Position numbers and translations under genes: made by a program
The notes under the pieces: model-generated
Database searches by the model: none
Told to the model about the DNA's origin: nothing
Seen by the model: only the letters and a program-made list of their open reading frames with translations
Origin: Agaricus subrufescens
Lineage: Eukaryota; Basidiomycota; Agaricomycetes; Agaricales; Agaricaceae
Reading direction: 5' to 3'
Length of the DNA stretch: 64,000 bases
Assembly: GCA_029945375.1 (NCBI GenBank)
Contig: CM057058.1
Location: 3,224,001 to 3,288,000, forward strand
In this document: positions 22,571 through 34,355 of the stretch, piece after piece
Layout of the letters: each line of letters begins with the position of its first letter
Position numbering within the stretch: the first letter of the stretch is position 1

Positions 22571-22799
22571 CCGATAACAATTTCTGACTCGAGATCACGA
22601 CGCGAAAATGATCTCCTCCGCGTGACCTCAAATTGCGCGACGTCATTTGCCGTCGTCAGGCTCGTCAACTACAACAGACTATACTTAAAAGGAGTGTGTG
22701 TTCTGTTTATATACATAGCATCATACATGTCGGAAACGGTCAATAACGTCCTTGCGCAATGTCCATGTGTACGAAATCCAGCACTACATACTCTCTATC

Positions 22800-24956
22800 T
22801 TACAATTTGCAGGGAATCGGGCTCGGAGCTTCAACCTTCCCAGCAGAAAGTGCGGACCAGTCACTGAAAGCGGAGAACACTAAGTATGATTCGGAAAAAA
22901 TGGTAAAGAGACACTGACATGGCACGGAAGACAGGGTGCATTTTCATCCTGCGAAGGTTCAACCGATGCAAGGGCCGTGGAGCAAGGACTTTGAGCAAAA
23001 AATCGTATGCATCGATGTCCATATTCCTATCAACGCAAATGTTGTCATACTTATAATCCTGTGTGGTCTGGTCAAACGCAAAAGGTGCCTGGATTGCCCC
23101 AGAGTGCATCAGCATGAGGAACGAGGGTGAGGAAGAAATACTTACGTTTCCAGTGATTAACATATGGAATGCACATCCCATCGCAAAATAATCAATCCCA
23201 AAACTATGCATTTGACATTTCCACACTTCCGGTGGCGCGTAACCTTCCGTCCCGTTCGCCAGGTTCGTTTGGTGAGGATTATGGTCCGTCGCCCATAGCA
23301 AAGGGAAGACATCCCCTCCGACTTTTCGTAACTGACAGAAGAGCGGGTGATCGGTCTCTGAGATGGCATCGTGATCAAACGTTTGCGCCAGACCAAAATC
23401 GACAAGCTTGAGGTTACGCCTCGAATCCAACATCATATTCTCGAGCTTGATATCACGGTGAATTATCCCGCGACTATGGAGGTCGTGGATGGCGAGGACC
23501 TAAATCGATATAAGGCAATGCGTGGCAGACCGATACATCTTGCAACATACGAGCTGAGCGACATAGAATATCGCGGTACCAAGCTCCATACAAAAACTTG
23601 AGCGTTCCCAATAGGTGTGCATATCACCTCCCGGGAAATAGGTCTGCAATTCCAGAGGTTAATCGCAAAAAATGAATCTCGCGGACCAAATATGCTACTT
23701 ACGAGCCCGAGCAGGGCCTGCTCCGCCACAGCCTGATAGTAAACCAGTTCCACCGCCCAGGGGCTCCCTTTCGCAGCTCTCAAAGCTTGAACCTCATTCA
23801 TAATCGCAATCTCCTGTGTCACTGTACCCCTCTGCATCAATTTAATTGCTAGTGTCTTATTCTCGCGTGCCGTCGCACGAAAAACCTGTCCAAACCCTCC
23901 TTCACCAATGGGGATCATATTGATCTTCAACCCAGTCATGAACGTATCCTTACGATAATGTTTCCCATTAGGCGGTGACGTTTGGTCGTTTTTCGTTTCC
24001 GGTGGTTGGTTTTCTTTTGCGGCACTACTGCTCGTTTGGAATTTGCATTCGGGAGCTTCGAGTAATCGAGGGGATGATTTGGAGTCGGATGTGGATTTCA
24101 ATTTGATTTTGAGTAGAGGTAGGTCGGCGAGGGGTCGACGAGCTGGGGGAGATTGAGAGAGAGTAGAAATGTTACCTTTGGACAGTAGTTTCTGGTCGGG
24201 GGAGTCGCTGACGAGTGTAGAACATTCAGAGGTGGCAGGACTTGTTGGAGAAGGGAGAGAGAGATAAGACGAGGTAGAAGTGGACGTCGATATCGGTGAC
24301 ACGATAGGAGAGAGCGAACAAGTAAACAGCGATAAAACAGCGGTGGTAGCCGGCGGGGGTGTAATTGGGATATCAACGAATGTACTCGAGCGTTCGAGTA
24401 CGACATTCGGTTTCGTGCGCTCGTGAGTGCGAGCACCATCTGAATCCAAAAATTTCTCCTCTATACTGGCTGTAGTCGACGTAGATGGTGTAGAGGTGTT
24501 CACAGGTTCAAGTCCATTACTTTGAGAGGAGATCTGGCGAATACCCTGGGACCACAATAAGAACTGGGCGTAGGATTTAAAACCGTCGAGTTTTCGCATA
24601 TATGGACGACAAAGATCGAGAATGAGTAAGAGAGAACTGAGAAGAACAAACTGGGCCCGGCTTTCAATTGATCGACCTTGATGACGGAGATGAGAGATGA
24701 GAGAGACTTTGAGGGAGCGAGCAGACGGCGTCTCGGCATATGAGAAAAAGATATTCCACAAGGCAGTTAGAGTCGATTTAACAGGGCCAACCAGTGAGCG
24801 AGCCGAACGTTCAGCTACTCGAGATTTAGTTGAGGGAGAAACTAACGCAAGAGAGCGAGAGAGGGCATGACAAGAGGCTTTAAAGAAAAACGAGAGAGAA
24901 AGTTGGATAAGGAGACAGAAAAAGAGCGTAGTGTCTAGAAACAGTTTGAATATCAT
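22800..24956 (-). CDS. Ser/Thr protein kinase, AGC-like, with hydrophobic N-terminal anchor
   Basis: Exons on the minus strand: 24956-23703, 23643-23551, 23499-23146, 23088-22919, 22863-22800; total 1935 nt, 644 aa. The N-terminus is strongly hydrophobic (about residues 2-26, [20 protein letters not shown]) and a second hydrophobic stretch ([13 protein letters not shown]) lies near residue 105. The protein may therefore be membrane-anchored. A Ser/Thr/Pro-rich linker follows. The kinase domain is complete: GEGGFGQVF at ~351, VAIK-type Lys at ~372, GGDMHTYW hinge region as in AGC kinases, HRDIKLEN at ~463, DFG at ~483, GTEGYAPPE, and a C-terminal FRAIDWSAL like the AGC tail start. The segment between DFG and GTEGYAPPE is longer than usual, so activation is probably unusual. 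I cannot assign a known subfamily. It is divergent from RNase H2 subunit C across 388 bp. Confidence 0.85.
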
Positions 24957-25344
24957 CGGTATTTTGTGGAACTTTCAATTTGAAGAAAAGAAGGATATAA
25001 TGATATCAGAGAATCCAGGGAAGGGGACAGAAAACAAAACGACAGGAGAAGGGAAAGAAGGGGAGTGATAGGGCCCCTTCCAAATTTCGATTTTATACCG
25101 GAAAGATCCAGACTGAGACGTATTCTCTGAAGGCGCAGGCTCCAATCGGTGCGTCAGCCGTAGTCTTCATCGAGCCTTGAAAGGAGTTGGACTTTAACCC
25201 AACTGAACAGATAGACACGATATTATACACAAGTACCAGGTGATTAGCGGTATTGTTGGCATGATGAAGAGGTGCGTGCGAAGATTTAGATGATGCGTGA
25301 ATTATCACGACGCGCACTCGCGTCGTGTACTGGACAGATGCTCT
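24957..25344. promoter_or_regulatory. Divergent intergenic region of the kinase and RNase H2 subunit C genes
   Basis: These 388 bp separate two divergent start codons and should contain both promoters and 5' UTRs. The kinase side is rich in GA (CT on its own strand), typical of fungal 5' leaders. No TATA box or named site is clear. Confidence 0.45.
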
Positions 25345-25927
25345 ATGCCGCTACCAACTGAGAACGCCACTCTGAACGCCACACCGGTACTCTCGACCTC
25401 CGAACTGAGTAAAGCCACAGAATGCAAGCCTGACCTAATGCCGTTTCATATCGAATACGATGGGCCCGCGCCTGTGCATATGTACATGAAGGTCGAAAGG
25501 ATTCAAGACCGTGAAGTGGAAAAGTCAGCTTCAGAAGATGTAGATATGGAAAATGGCGGAGAGGGATCAATGAAAGAGGAAAAAGAGGGGACGGATGAAC
25601 CCGAGCGTTATGTTTCAACCTTCCGCGGACGAACAATCCATGGAATAGACTCACGCCTTCCGGCCGGATATAGTGGTCTTGTGTTGCGAGGCGGTGGAAA
25701 CAAAAAGAAAGACAAAGGGGTAAAGTCCGAGGAGGGTACAGGAAAGATGACCGCCAGTGGAATGTTTTCCCTTATGCGGGTGTGGGGGCCGGATGTGCCG
25801 GTGGATTCTGGACAAGATGAGTACATACGTGGGTTGGAAGAGTGGACGAGCCTTGGCAGCGAGGTGAGTAGAAAGTCTTGGTGTAGAAATCTGTGCTTAA
25901 ATGACATAGATCCATCGCGAGATGTAA
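25345..25927 (+). CDS. RNase H2 subunit C (Rnh203-like, non-catalytic)
   Basis: RNase H2 is the trimeric enzyme that removes ribonucleotides from DNA and RNA from hybrids. Subunit C is a structural scaffold. Exons: 25345-25863 and 25910-25927; total 537 nt, 178 aa, near the usual 160-200. Family blocks are LMPFHIEYDGPAPVHMYMKV near the N-terminus, a low-complexity acidic insert, the conserved FRGRTIHGIDSRLPAGYSGL with GLVLRGGG, and FSLMRVWGPDVPVDSGQDEY. The protein ends EIHREM just after the intron. A longer reading past 25927 would need a further exon at about 26009, but no splice pair keeps the frame, so I end the gene here. Start: the first ATG that gives a family-like N-terminus. Confidence 0.85.
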
Positions 25928-28013
25928 TTTATACAGTTATTTTAGTGTACTGCTCTCCTCTGTTCAGTTCTTTTCCACGTCATCATGCTCGATACCCCTT
26001 ACCGATAGGATGTGGATACATGGGACAATTTTCTCTTTACGCCCGTGCTCATTTGGTGTACACGGCCAGTGAACCGGGACGCGGGACGAGTTGGTATTGC
26101 CGATGTATCTCGCACCTTAATTGGCATCGCACGTTCCTGGAGTATATTGATTGATCGGAGTCTGATGCTTCAATGTGGTATACACTGGTTGTAGTTTGTG
26201 TATCGTTGTGGATCATTGATACGTTCAGCAATTCTGGAGTCACCAACGCCCTGCAATAAAAGCAAAGTCCGCATATCGAGCACTTGCTTTGTAACCTTGC
26301 GGATCGCTAATAATTGCTTATAGTCCCAAACTAGTCTCAAGCGAATCCTCGAGACTCGTTTAAATTTGTCGATCAGTTACGTAACCACTGCTTTGAGAAC
26401 TGATGCCAGATTCGGAGACCGTGGAGGAAGGGTCTTAAATGTTCGATTTTTGGCTCCGAAGAATCAGGTCGAGGCTTGAGACAGCTGCGTTTCAGCTCAT
26501 AGCTTTGGCTCTTAACACAGCTTTGTCTGGCAATAGGCTATTCCCGAAGTGATGGCGGAACGGGGCGGAGGGGTCATGCTGTCATTAATTTCGGGGATAT
26601 TATAGCCCAGTAAGTGGATACAACTCCCGAGCGCGTGAGCCTCGCGCAAGTTCTTGTGAGAGAGCAGAGAGGTCCTAGCTCGGTAGTCTCCGAAACGGAA
26701 TATTTGCGAATCACTAGCACTGGTGGAACCATCGCTGCTGGCTGCAACCGCCGGCGGCATTTGCAGCATTCGAAGTCAACGGCCCCCGGATACCTATCAC
26801 CGGGGATTTGAGCAGGGTGTCAGCTATGCCGAACAAGGTTCCGGCTTCTAGGGTTGGAGAAAAACGCCACCATCCTCACTCTTCAGGCAAACACGAAATC
26901 TTCTGCAACCGTTGAACTATAGAATTCATAAAGTATTCCGCTGAAGGGTTGTCTGATAAGCGATTAGCGTTTGAACCAATGAAACGTGAGCATAATCGAA
27001 TGGGTATAAGGACTAAAATAGTGATAGTTATTTCCGAAGCGATAACTGTACAAAGTATATCGATTCGAACAAGGCGATAACACGAAAAGATAATGCCGAA
27101 CATGTCAATCCGAAGTACTTCTATATCCCGGAGTGCTCTTATTTCGTAGTGCCACTGACCGGCTTTGGCTGGTCGTGTCGCGGTGAGTAGCGGCACCGGG
27201 ACAGAAATGTGAAGGATTGTTAAAAGTAGTTCAAGACGCGTGCTCTTTGATTCTGGCAAACTTTGGTACGCGAAAGAAAGACAGAAAACACTTTGGAGGA
27301 AACGCCATGTGGGCAAATCTCTATTTGGGCTGCAGGCACCGAGTGGTAGTGAGCTAAAACGAGAGAGAACTTCCCTTGGAGCGGCCGTGGACTAACAATG
27401 CATGTGATGATAATGATAGTGATAAGACATGTTGACATCGGAATTGTGCTAGGAAATGAAGATTGCAAGTCCTGGAGTAACGGGAGCACGGAAATTTGTG
27501 ACAAGAAGATTGACCCTTAGACTGAAAGGGTGTCCGGGCGATGTCGAACGTGCGTGCGGGAATAGCCTCCCAATCAGCGAGGGCAGAAGGTAGGGATGAA
27601 GAGGACAAAGAGAAAATGGCGCCAGAAAATAGACTCCATTACGCATGTGGATGTGGCGGCTGAACGCAGACCACTGGCAGTTACTTAGTTGGGATGGAGG
27701 ACGCTGTGGGCGGCTGAGTCAGCCGGCGGGGTGCTCCGGGTCGGCGGGCGAAGGGTGCACGTGCCTGACAGGGCATATTTTTGAAGTATAGCTGATATCA
27801 TAGTCTGCATATCCGCCCTCCTCACGACTAGCCTTCGCGCCCAGCCAGCGTTCTCTTCCCAGCCCCCCCGTCTCTCCCCTCTTCCTCCGCCCCCCATCTC
27901 CTCCCCTCTGCCTCCCCTGCGCCTCTGCGTACCCCTCGCAGCCGTGGCCCTCGCACAGGCGCGCACTCCCGCCCACTCTGCGTTCCTGCCCACTCACGTC
28001 CTGTTTCTAGCCC
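25928..28013. other. 2.1 kb intergenic region upstream of KCS1
   Basis: This holds the 3' UTR of the RNase H2 gene and the upstream region of KCS1. ORFs of up to 146 codons occur on the minus strand (27316-26876), but they have no recognisable motif or splice support, so I do not call a gene. The last 180 bp are pyrimidine-rich (see the separate entry). Confidence 0.5.
27834..27940 (+). promoter_or_regulatory. Pyrimidine-rich tract in the KCS1 leader
   Basis: About 100 bp upstream of the KCS1 ATG are almost pure C and T on the coding strand (runs such as CCCCCCCGTCTCTCCCCTC). CT-rich blocks near transcription starts are common in highly or constitutively expressed filamentous-fungal genes. 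The transcription start itself is not visible. Confidence 0.5.
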
Positions 28014-31000
28014 ATGGCCTTCACCGGTGTTTCCAAGCACCAGGACTATCTCTTTCCGCTCTCCCCGCCCAGTTCTGGCTCCGGCTCGGTCTCGTCCTCG
28101 CCTCGCCTCTCCAATCTCACCACTCCCAAGGCGGAGTCTGCGAACGTCCATTTGCCTCTCCATCCCACACGCCAAAATGCCGATGTACATATGTTGCATA
28201 AGAAACTCCACAAACCCCCTGTTGTCCCGGACGTTCTGCATTCTGCAGAGGACCTCTCAGACAGTCACCTGCGACAGTCCCCAAATCCTTCCATACCTCG
28301 ATCGTACACCCTGCCTCCCCGTTCCTCAACACTATCCCTTTCTGCTTCGGCTCTTCCCCAGACATCCACCCACCCAGTCGTTTCAGCCTCCTCTTCCACT
28401 AGTTCCTCGTCTTCGGTCGTACCCACGCGGGATAGTTTCCATGCAACCGGTGCCGGAATGGGACGTAAAGTAGCAGCAAAATTACAAATTTTCAAAGAAT
28501 CCGTAGGTCCTTCCGAGGAGCCCCTGCCTACCGAAGCCTCCAGACCCCAGGCTGCCTGTAAGCGCGACTCTTCACAGAGTGGGGACGAGGAGGAGATTGC
28601 AGAAGCAGAGTTTGAGTTTGTGAAGCGCTCAGAGTGGCCTGATCGTGAGGCTGCGGCCATTAGACGTGAGAGGAGCATGACCACACTCGAACGCTTACGG
28701 GGACTGGACAACATTTCTGGAGCTTGGGAGAACACATCTCCGAGGCACCGTGAGGACCGGGAATGTGTCTTACAGGATTACAATCGATGGAGAAGAGGCT
28801 TTGTCGAAAGTTCAGAAGCTAGGAGGGGAAGGCGACGTGATCGCAATGCTGCTGAAATAGCGACGAAACCAGACAGCCCTGTTGTGAGCAAGAAAGGTCG
28901 CAATGAACCCAACGGCCCCCGTGTGCTCTCTCTTGCATTCCCTCCCTCTCCATCACCTTCGCGGTCCCCTCGGCGACTGTCCGTCTCTCAGCAAAGTCAT
29001 CATTCTCCTTCGACTACCAACACCTATCCCTCTCCTTGGCCGCGATCGTCTTCGAGGCCACCCGAGGTATTTTCGGGACTACAGATTAATACAGGTTCAC
29101 AACCTGACCTACTTCCCGAAAAAGCTTCAGCACCTTCATCCCCATTAGAATCCGTCTCTCCTTGGTCAACTGATGATGACTCCAATTGGGACGCTGCATC
29201 CATCGCGACGTCTGCCTCTATACAAACCGACAGTACTAGACATCAAGGGCGCCGAACTCGTTCACCAGTCCTCTTGCACAACTCAGCGGAGGTTTCTGAC
29301 CTTCCCTCCAATTCCTTCGTGTTCAAGGGAAGCGGCTCCAACCAGCCTCTCTATATTGACCTGTCACAAGAAAATTTGCCTCATATCCCTTTGCGTCCCT
29401 TCAGAAACCAAGTGGGGGGTCATAAGTCGATCTACAAATTTACGAAACAGGCTGTGTGTAAGGTTCGTATTCATTGTTTTCTTTGCCCCTAGCACATCTG
29501 ACCAATTTTTTTTTCGCCCCCGATTGACCGACTACAGCCCCTTGTTTCACGGGAGAATCTATTTTACGAGGCCGTCGAGAGGGAAGCTCCCCCTCTACTG
29601 GGCTTTATTCCCAGGTATTTGGGAGTTATGTTGGTCAGTTATCGGCGTGTTCCGAAAGCTCGCCCTTCCAGTAGCAACCCTCATTCTTCCTCATCACCTG
29701 CCAAACTACTTCCACCAAACTCGGCGAATAATGTACATCCTTCTGTCCCTCCCACTGAATCGCCTGCAAAGTCAGATGAACGCGGTGGTTGGGATGAATT
29801 CGATACTGATGAAACGGAACTGCCAGAAGTTGTTCTTGATCGCAACAGGCATATAATACCCGAATGGATGCTAGGTGGTGGCAGTCGATTGAGAACTCCA
29901 TCCCAGTCGTTCAACTATGGTCCGGTGTCCCAGTCAACTCGAAAAAAGGCGCACCACAGTACTGCCTCTACGCCTAATCTTAATACTCATTCCACTTCCC
30001 AGCCAGCATCTTCATCTTTTGGACCAAACCACATGCAATACTCTCTTTTTGAATCTCGTGAGATGGACGCACCTACGCCTGTCAATTCACCAGATCAGTC
30101 TGTTCCCGCATTCCCTGCCGGCTTGGCACAAGGACCTCATTCCATTGCTGACGAAGACGAACATGATCTTTCGCCTCCCTTTGTTCGACGTTTCGCTTCC
30201 GATATCGGCCATCCAGGCTCACCGTGGGGAACTGGATCAACAACCGTTAATACTAGACTGAAGGATTATGTATTTCAGCACGCAATGCACAGCGCATTCC
30301 GGAGGGTCAAAAAGCTGGCAAGATATGCGCGAAGCTCTCAGACCGAAGATGAGGGCGAATTCTCCCCGCCGAACAAGGATATCTCCCGGAAACGGTCTAG
30401 GAAGTCTCGGTCATTTTTTCCTCACACGTATCGGGGCACAAAATCGCATTCAGACGGCTGTCGCACTCCCATTCGTCGCATGCAAAGTCAATCAACCCTG
30501 ACCGAATCCGATCAAATCGTGCCGCCACAGAATCGAGGGAGCGATGGCGGCCATCCCAGTGGCGTTTTTGAGATGGATTTTGACCTCAACCATCAGTCAA
30601 TAGAATCGTGGGACAGTACTCCTATGCTCTCTGGAAAACTAGGTCGTTCACATCCCCAGGACTCCAACTTTTCGCATCAAGTTGACGCGCACTCTCCGCC
30701 CCTTGGTCATGACATTGTCGCTGAAGAGATCCACCCGAATCATTCCTTTACTCGGCAAAACCACTTTATTCTCATGGAAGATCTTACTGGGCGACTGAAA
30801 CATCCTTGTGTCATGGATCTTAAAATGGGAACTCGGCAGTACGGGATGGACGCGACAGTCTCCAAGAAAAAAAGTCAGCGGAAGAAATGTGACAGAACCA
30901 CCAGTCAATCTCTAGGAGTGCGCGTGTGTGGTATGCAAGTAAGGTCATCATCCTGCTGAAGTTGTGCAGTGCTGACCCCGAACATAGGTCTGGAATGCTG

Positions 31001-31791
31001 CCACCCAGTCGTATTCTATCCAGAACAAATACAAAGGACGAGAAGTTCGTCCAGAGGAGTTTAACTCCGTACTTGCGTCATATCTCTCAGATGGTGAACA
31101 GCTCTTGGTCCACCAGATACCAGTACTTTTGCATAAGTTATATGCTTTGGCTCGCATTGTTAGTCGCTTGAAGGGTTATCGTTTCTACGGTTGCAGCCTT
31201 TTGTTGATCTATGATGGAGATCACGACTCACAAGAAGCCTTTCGCACTTGGGCATCAGAGAATCCATCATCTAAGAGCAAGCGCGGATCTTCACTAGAAC
31301 GTCGTTCAGCATCAAGACATGTATCCGGCAAGGAGACATTACGACGTTCTCGTAGTGAGGACTTGTTGGCTGGATCAGTGGCGAAGCGATCTACAGGTAG
31401 GCGAAAGCGTGGAGAAGTGAATGTCCGAATTGTAGATTTCGCGCATACGACTACCGGCAGAGATTGGTTACCGTACCCTGAAGAGCAATATCCGCAAGAT
31501 AATTCCACCCCGAAAGGCTATCAAGCGGAGTTCGATCCTGAAACCGGTTACCTCTATGCTCGCTTTCCACCTCACTATCCTGCTCAGCCAGATCGTGGCT
31601 TTCTTTTCGGGTTGAAGAATATCACCGCTTCGTTGGAACAAATTTGGAACGAAGAACGTATCCGAAGGGCTAAGGTTGCTCGAGATGATCCGTCCAAGGC
31701 AGAGAATTACCTCCCTCCCCTACCTACTGAAGGAAAGGAGATCTTCAACGAGATCTTTGGTGATGAGGATGATGGGATGATTTCAACATGA
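28014..31791 (+). CDS. KCS1: Inositol hexakisphosphate kinase (Kcs1-like)
   Basis: It makes the inositol pyrophosphate 5-PP-IP5 from IP6; IPK superfamily. Exons: 28014-29462, 29538-30938, 30988-31791; total 3654 nt, 1217 aa, all in phase. The N-terminal ~480 residues are Ser/Pro-rich and disordered. Then come a conserved segment near residues 460-485 ([18 protein letters not shown]), [20 protein letters not shown] and [12 protein letters not shown]. The catalytic half carries [20 protein letters not shown] with the PxxxDxKxG motif (PCVMDLKMG, ~905), [38 protein letters not shown] (the SLL motif, ~1018) and [12 protein letters not shown] (metal-binding DFA, ~1100). A low-complexity basic insert lies between the last two motifs, as in other fungal Kcs1. 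The ATG at 28014 follows a pyrimidine-rich leader. Confidence 0.93.
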
Positions 31792-32179
31792 TTGATTTTT
31801 TTCTTCCGTTCAATCTAATTTGTTTTATATCTGCATTCTCGTATCTTATCTTTGGTTTTTTTTTTCTATTCTGTCAATTAATTCATCCTAGATAGCATTG
31901 CCATCCATACCTTTTGCCGGTGATCTCGTTTTATGTAGTCATATTCCCAGTACAATTTTTTTATCGTTTTGTGGCTCAAGTATTTCCGATCGCGCTTATA
32001 GTAACGGTGTTAGTATCTTCGGTTTACAGATTTTCTATCTCTTTCAATGCATTATAATTTGCTGCACGTGCGCGTGACTACTCGTCAAAACTTAAAGCTA
32101 ACGGTTACTTACATTCGTAACTCAGCATTCCATTTGTCCATATTCTTCCCTACTATTTCAGACGCTAAGAGCAAGGCTG
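31792..32179. other. Intergenic region between KCS1 and the HEI10-like gene
   Basis: These 388 bp lie between two plus-strand genes. The start is T-rich (TTTTTTTTTTCTATTC), like a 3' UTR, and the rest is the promoter of the HEI10-like gene. No other feature is seen. Confidence 0.55.
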
Positions 32180-34041
32180 ATGGATACCGAACTGAAATGC
32201 AATCGTCTGAATTGTCGGAAGGGTCTAGCCGACAAAGCTGTTGTCGTAAGCGCGCGCTCTCTGACTACATTACCTTGAAACCGGTTTACTAGTTGAACAG
32301 ACCACCTGTACGTATACCATGGATGGATATGTTCTCGTCTCCCTGTGGCGCATACTGACATACAGCCACGTGTAGGCTCGCATATATTCTGCAGTACGTT
32401 ACATTTCCTGAAACGTATCAATGAATCTCAGCGGCTGTTTTTAGTTGATTGTGCCAACGAGCTGTTCACGGCCGCACGTCTTTGTCCCGGTAATTCCGGC
32501 CAGTACTTCCAATTCAATGTTCCTCGCTTAGCGGATCTTAGCCTGCGAGACTAGTTTGACAGAACCGTAAGTTTTCAGGAGATTTTTGTCTCTATGTATC
32601 AAACCTTTTTCGGTTGACAGTTCAAATTTTTTTTTTGCAGGGACGATATTGTTGTAAGTTCGAGCGCATATAGCAGGGGTGGCGCTTGGGTAAGACTCAA
32701 GAATGTTTAGGTTTGTTCACTTCAACCTACCAATGATTATAAAACGGCATGTTTTTCCACCCGCCTATATGCAAAGAAAAATATGCATAAACCCTTTGCA
32801 AGTCGGTTCTTGCAGGACTCACTCCTTGTATAATTCTGGAGATCTGCAGCCGGTGCGTCATGCAAGCTTTCAGGATATGGAAGCTGTCATGGAATAGAGT
32901 GATTTTTGCTAGTGCGATCTCGTTTTGGCAGTATCAGATTCATCAAGAAAAGTTCTCTTTCTATTCGTGGACTATGGGTCGACTTTTCACTGAACTTTGA
33001 CTTTTTTTGATTTTCTATCTTCCAAACAGTTCGTTTCAGCAAGCAGTGATTAGAAATCTCAGTGACAAAAATGCTCAATTGCAGAAACAGTTGGATAATG
33101 TTGTTCGCGAAGGTTCGTCTGATAAACTATGTCTTCCATTTGAGATTGTGATGACGGTGATCATTAATTAGCCAATGGAGAAATAAGCCTTCTTGGCAAC
33201 AAAATTGCTCGTGAGTCTATGTGTATTATCTTTGTAGTAATTTATAGAATGATCGGCGAAAACAGAACTCGAAAGGGACCTTGAGCTTGAGAGGCGCAAG
33301 GTCCGCGACCTTCAAGAGACCTCAAGAGAAAGGGATAAAGAATACCAGAAACTTAAGGAAGGGGTCTTCATTATGCTCTAGAGAGACTGCTAATCATAAC
33401 GAGAATCCTAGACTCAACATGATAAATTGAAGCGGAAAGCGCTTCTGGGGCCTACAACTATGGAACCGGCTGCGGCACCCCGGTCAAAGACACCAGAAGA
33501 TCAACAAAATCGAGCTCGCCACAATCACACCCTAGGAGGGGCGACTGGCATTGAAATGGCTCTGAATGGAATGGAAATGAATGGCGTATGATTCGAACGC
33601 TTCACTCATGCAACCTTCATTTTTTTTAAATGGTGTACGGGACTTTTTTACACATTAGGTCCAGCGAACTCCCCTTGTTCCTCGAGGTCAGGCCCACGCC
33701 ATGGCGGCCGCAACATCTGCCCAAGCGTCTGGTTGGAATAAACAGCTCAAAACCACGGGAGGACCACACCGCCAACCGTTCGGACAACCTGCATTGGATC
33801 GTTCCTTCCGAACTACATCCGATTACTCCGATAGTGGCAACGAAGTAGAGCAGCTGCTTCTATCTGGCTCGTTTTCAAGGTCAACCTCAGGATGGGGTCC
33901 CAGTGCCACCCGAAGTAGACCCGGTAAGATTAAATACACATGTTTAGCGATAGACATTAACAGGCTTGAGCAGTTTTTGCCCCGCCAATCGCACCCAAAC
34001 GGGCGTCCATGGGTTTCCGTCCAGCTGTTGGGAATAGATAA
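32180..34041 (+). CDS. HEI10/CCNB1IP1 (Zip3-like) RING E3 ligase, meiotic crossover factor, 15 exons
   Basis: Exons: 32180-32245, 32301-32307, 32376-32393, 32445-32489, 32542-32566, 32641-32653, 32711-32746, 32803-32852, 32913-32951, 33030-33112, 33172-33210, 33266-33363, 33412-33585, 33659-33923, 33971-34041; total 1029 nt, 342 aa, one stop. The RING uses C7, C12, C25, H27, C30, C33, C44 and C47 (MDTELKCNRLNCRKGLADKA start, then CSHIFCIDCANELF and RLCPACETSL), the HEI10/Zip3 spacing. A conserved block, ILEICSRAISFWQYQIHQE, leads into a coiled coil (about 105-190: NLSDKNAQLQKQLDNVVRE, LERDLELERRKVRDLQE), then a Ser/Gly-rich tail ending FRPAVGNR. The family marks crossover sites on meiotic chromosomes and acts as ubiquitin or SUMO ligase (established for HEI10, Zip3, RNF212). 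Exon 2 is 7 nt and exon 6 is 13 nt; intron 7 (32747-32802) has a GC donor. The closed frame over 14 introns supports the model. Confidence 0.88.
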
Positions 34042-34355
34042 GATTCAAAGAGAATCAAGTATAAATATCGTGTTTATAATTGTCGTGACGTTCATTGTAC
34101 GAATATGGGTAATCAGTTTGAACCTCCGCGTGGTATAAAACATAAGTATCGAACATAAAGAAACAAAACATATACACATGAAGATCATTAAAAACTCCGG
34201 AGGGTTGGAAAAAAGAGTGATGCATTAACCTGGAACTTGAGGCACAGAGAAAAACGAAAACTGTTATGAGCCCAGGGGAAAAAAACATAGATAGTAAAAA
34301 ACGAGAAAAAAAAGTGGATGATCATAAGTGTTTCCAGAGAGAGAGAATAGAAAGG
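34042..34355. other. Short convergent intergenic region
   Basis: These 314 bp lie between the stops of the HEI10-like gene (+) and the Ser/Pro-rich gene (-). The sequence is AT-rich with several A-runs. I see no gene; both 3' UTRs must fit here or overlap. Confidence 0.55.

Noticed and set aside
25318..25360. Reverse-strand sequence CTCAGTTGGTAG...TAGAGCAT resembling a tRNA D-arm
   Set aside because: It lies in the N-terminal coding sequence of RNase H2 subunit C, the anticodon stem does not pair and no B box follows at tRNA spacing.
26009..26194. Open frame after the RNase H2 subunit C stop that could be a further exon
   Set aside because: No donor-acceptor pair joins it in frame; the protein ends naturally at the TAA at 25925-25927 with family-like length.
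26876..27316. 146-codon minus-strand ORF upstream of KCS1
   Set aside because: No recognisable motif, no splice partners, and its composition is like the surrounding non-coding DNA.
27685..28241. Long minus-strand ORFs (92-137 codons) over the KCS1 leader and first exon
   Set aside because: They are Gly/Arg/Glu-rich mirror images of the CT-rich leader and the Ser/Pro-rich coding strand.
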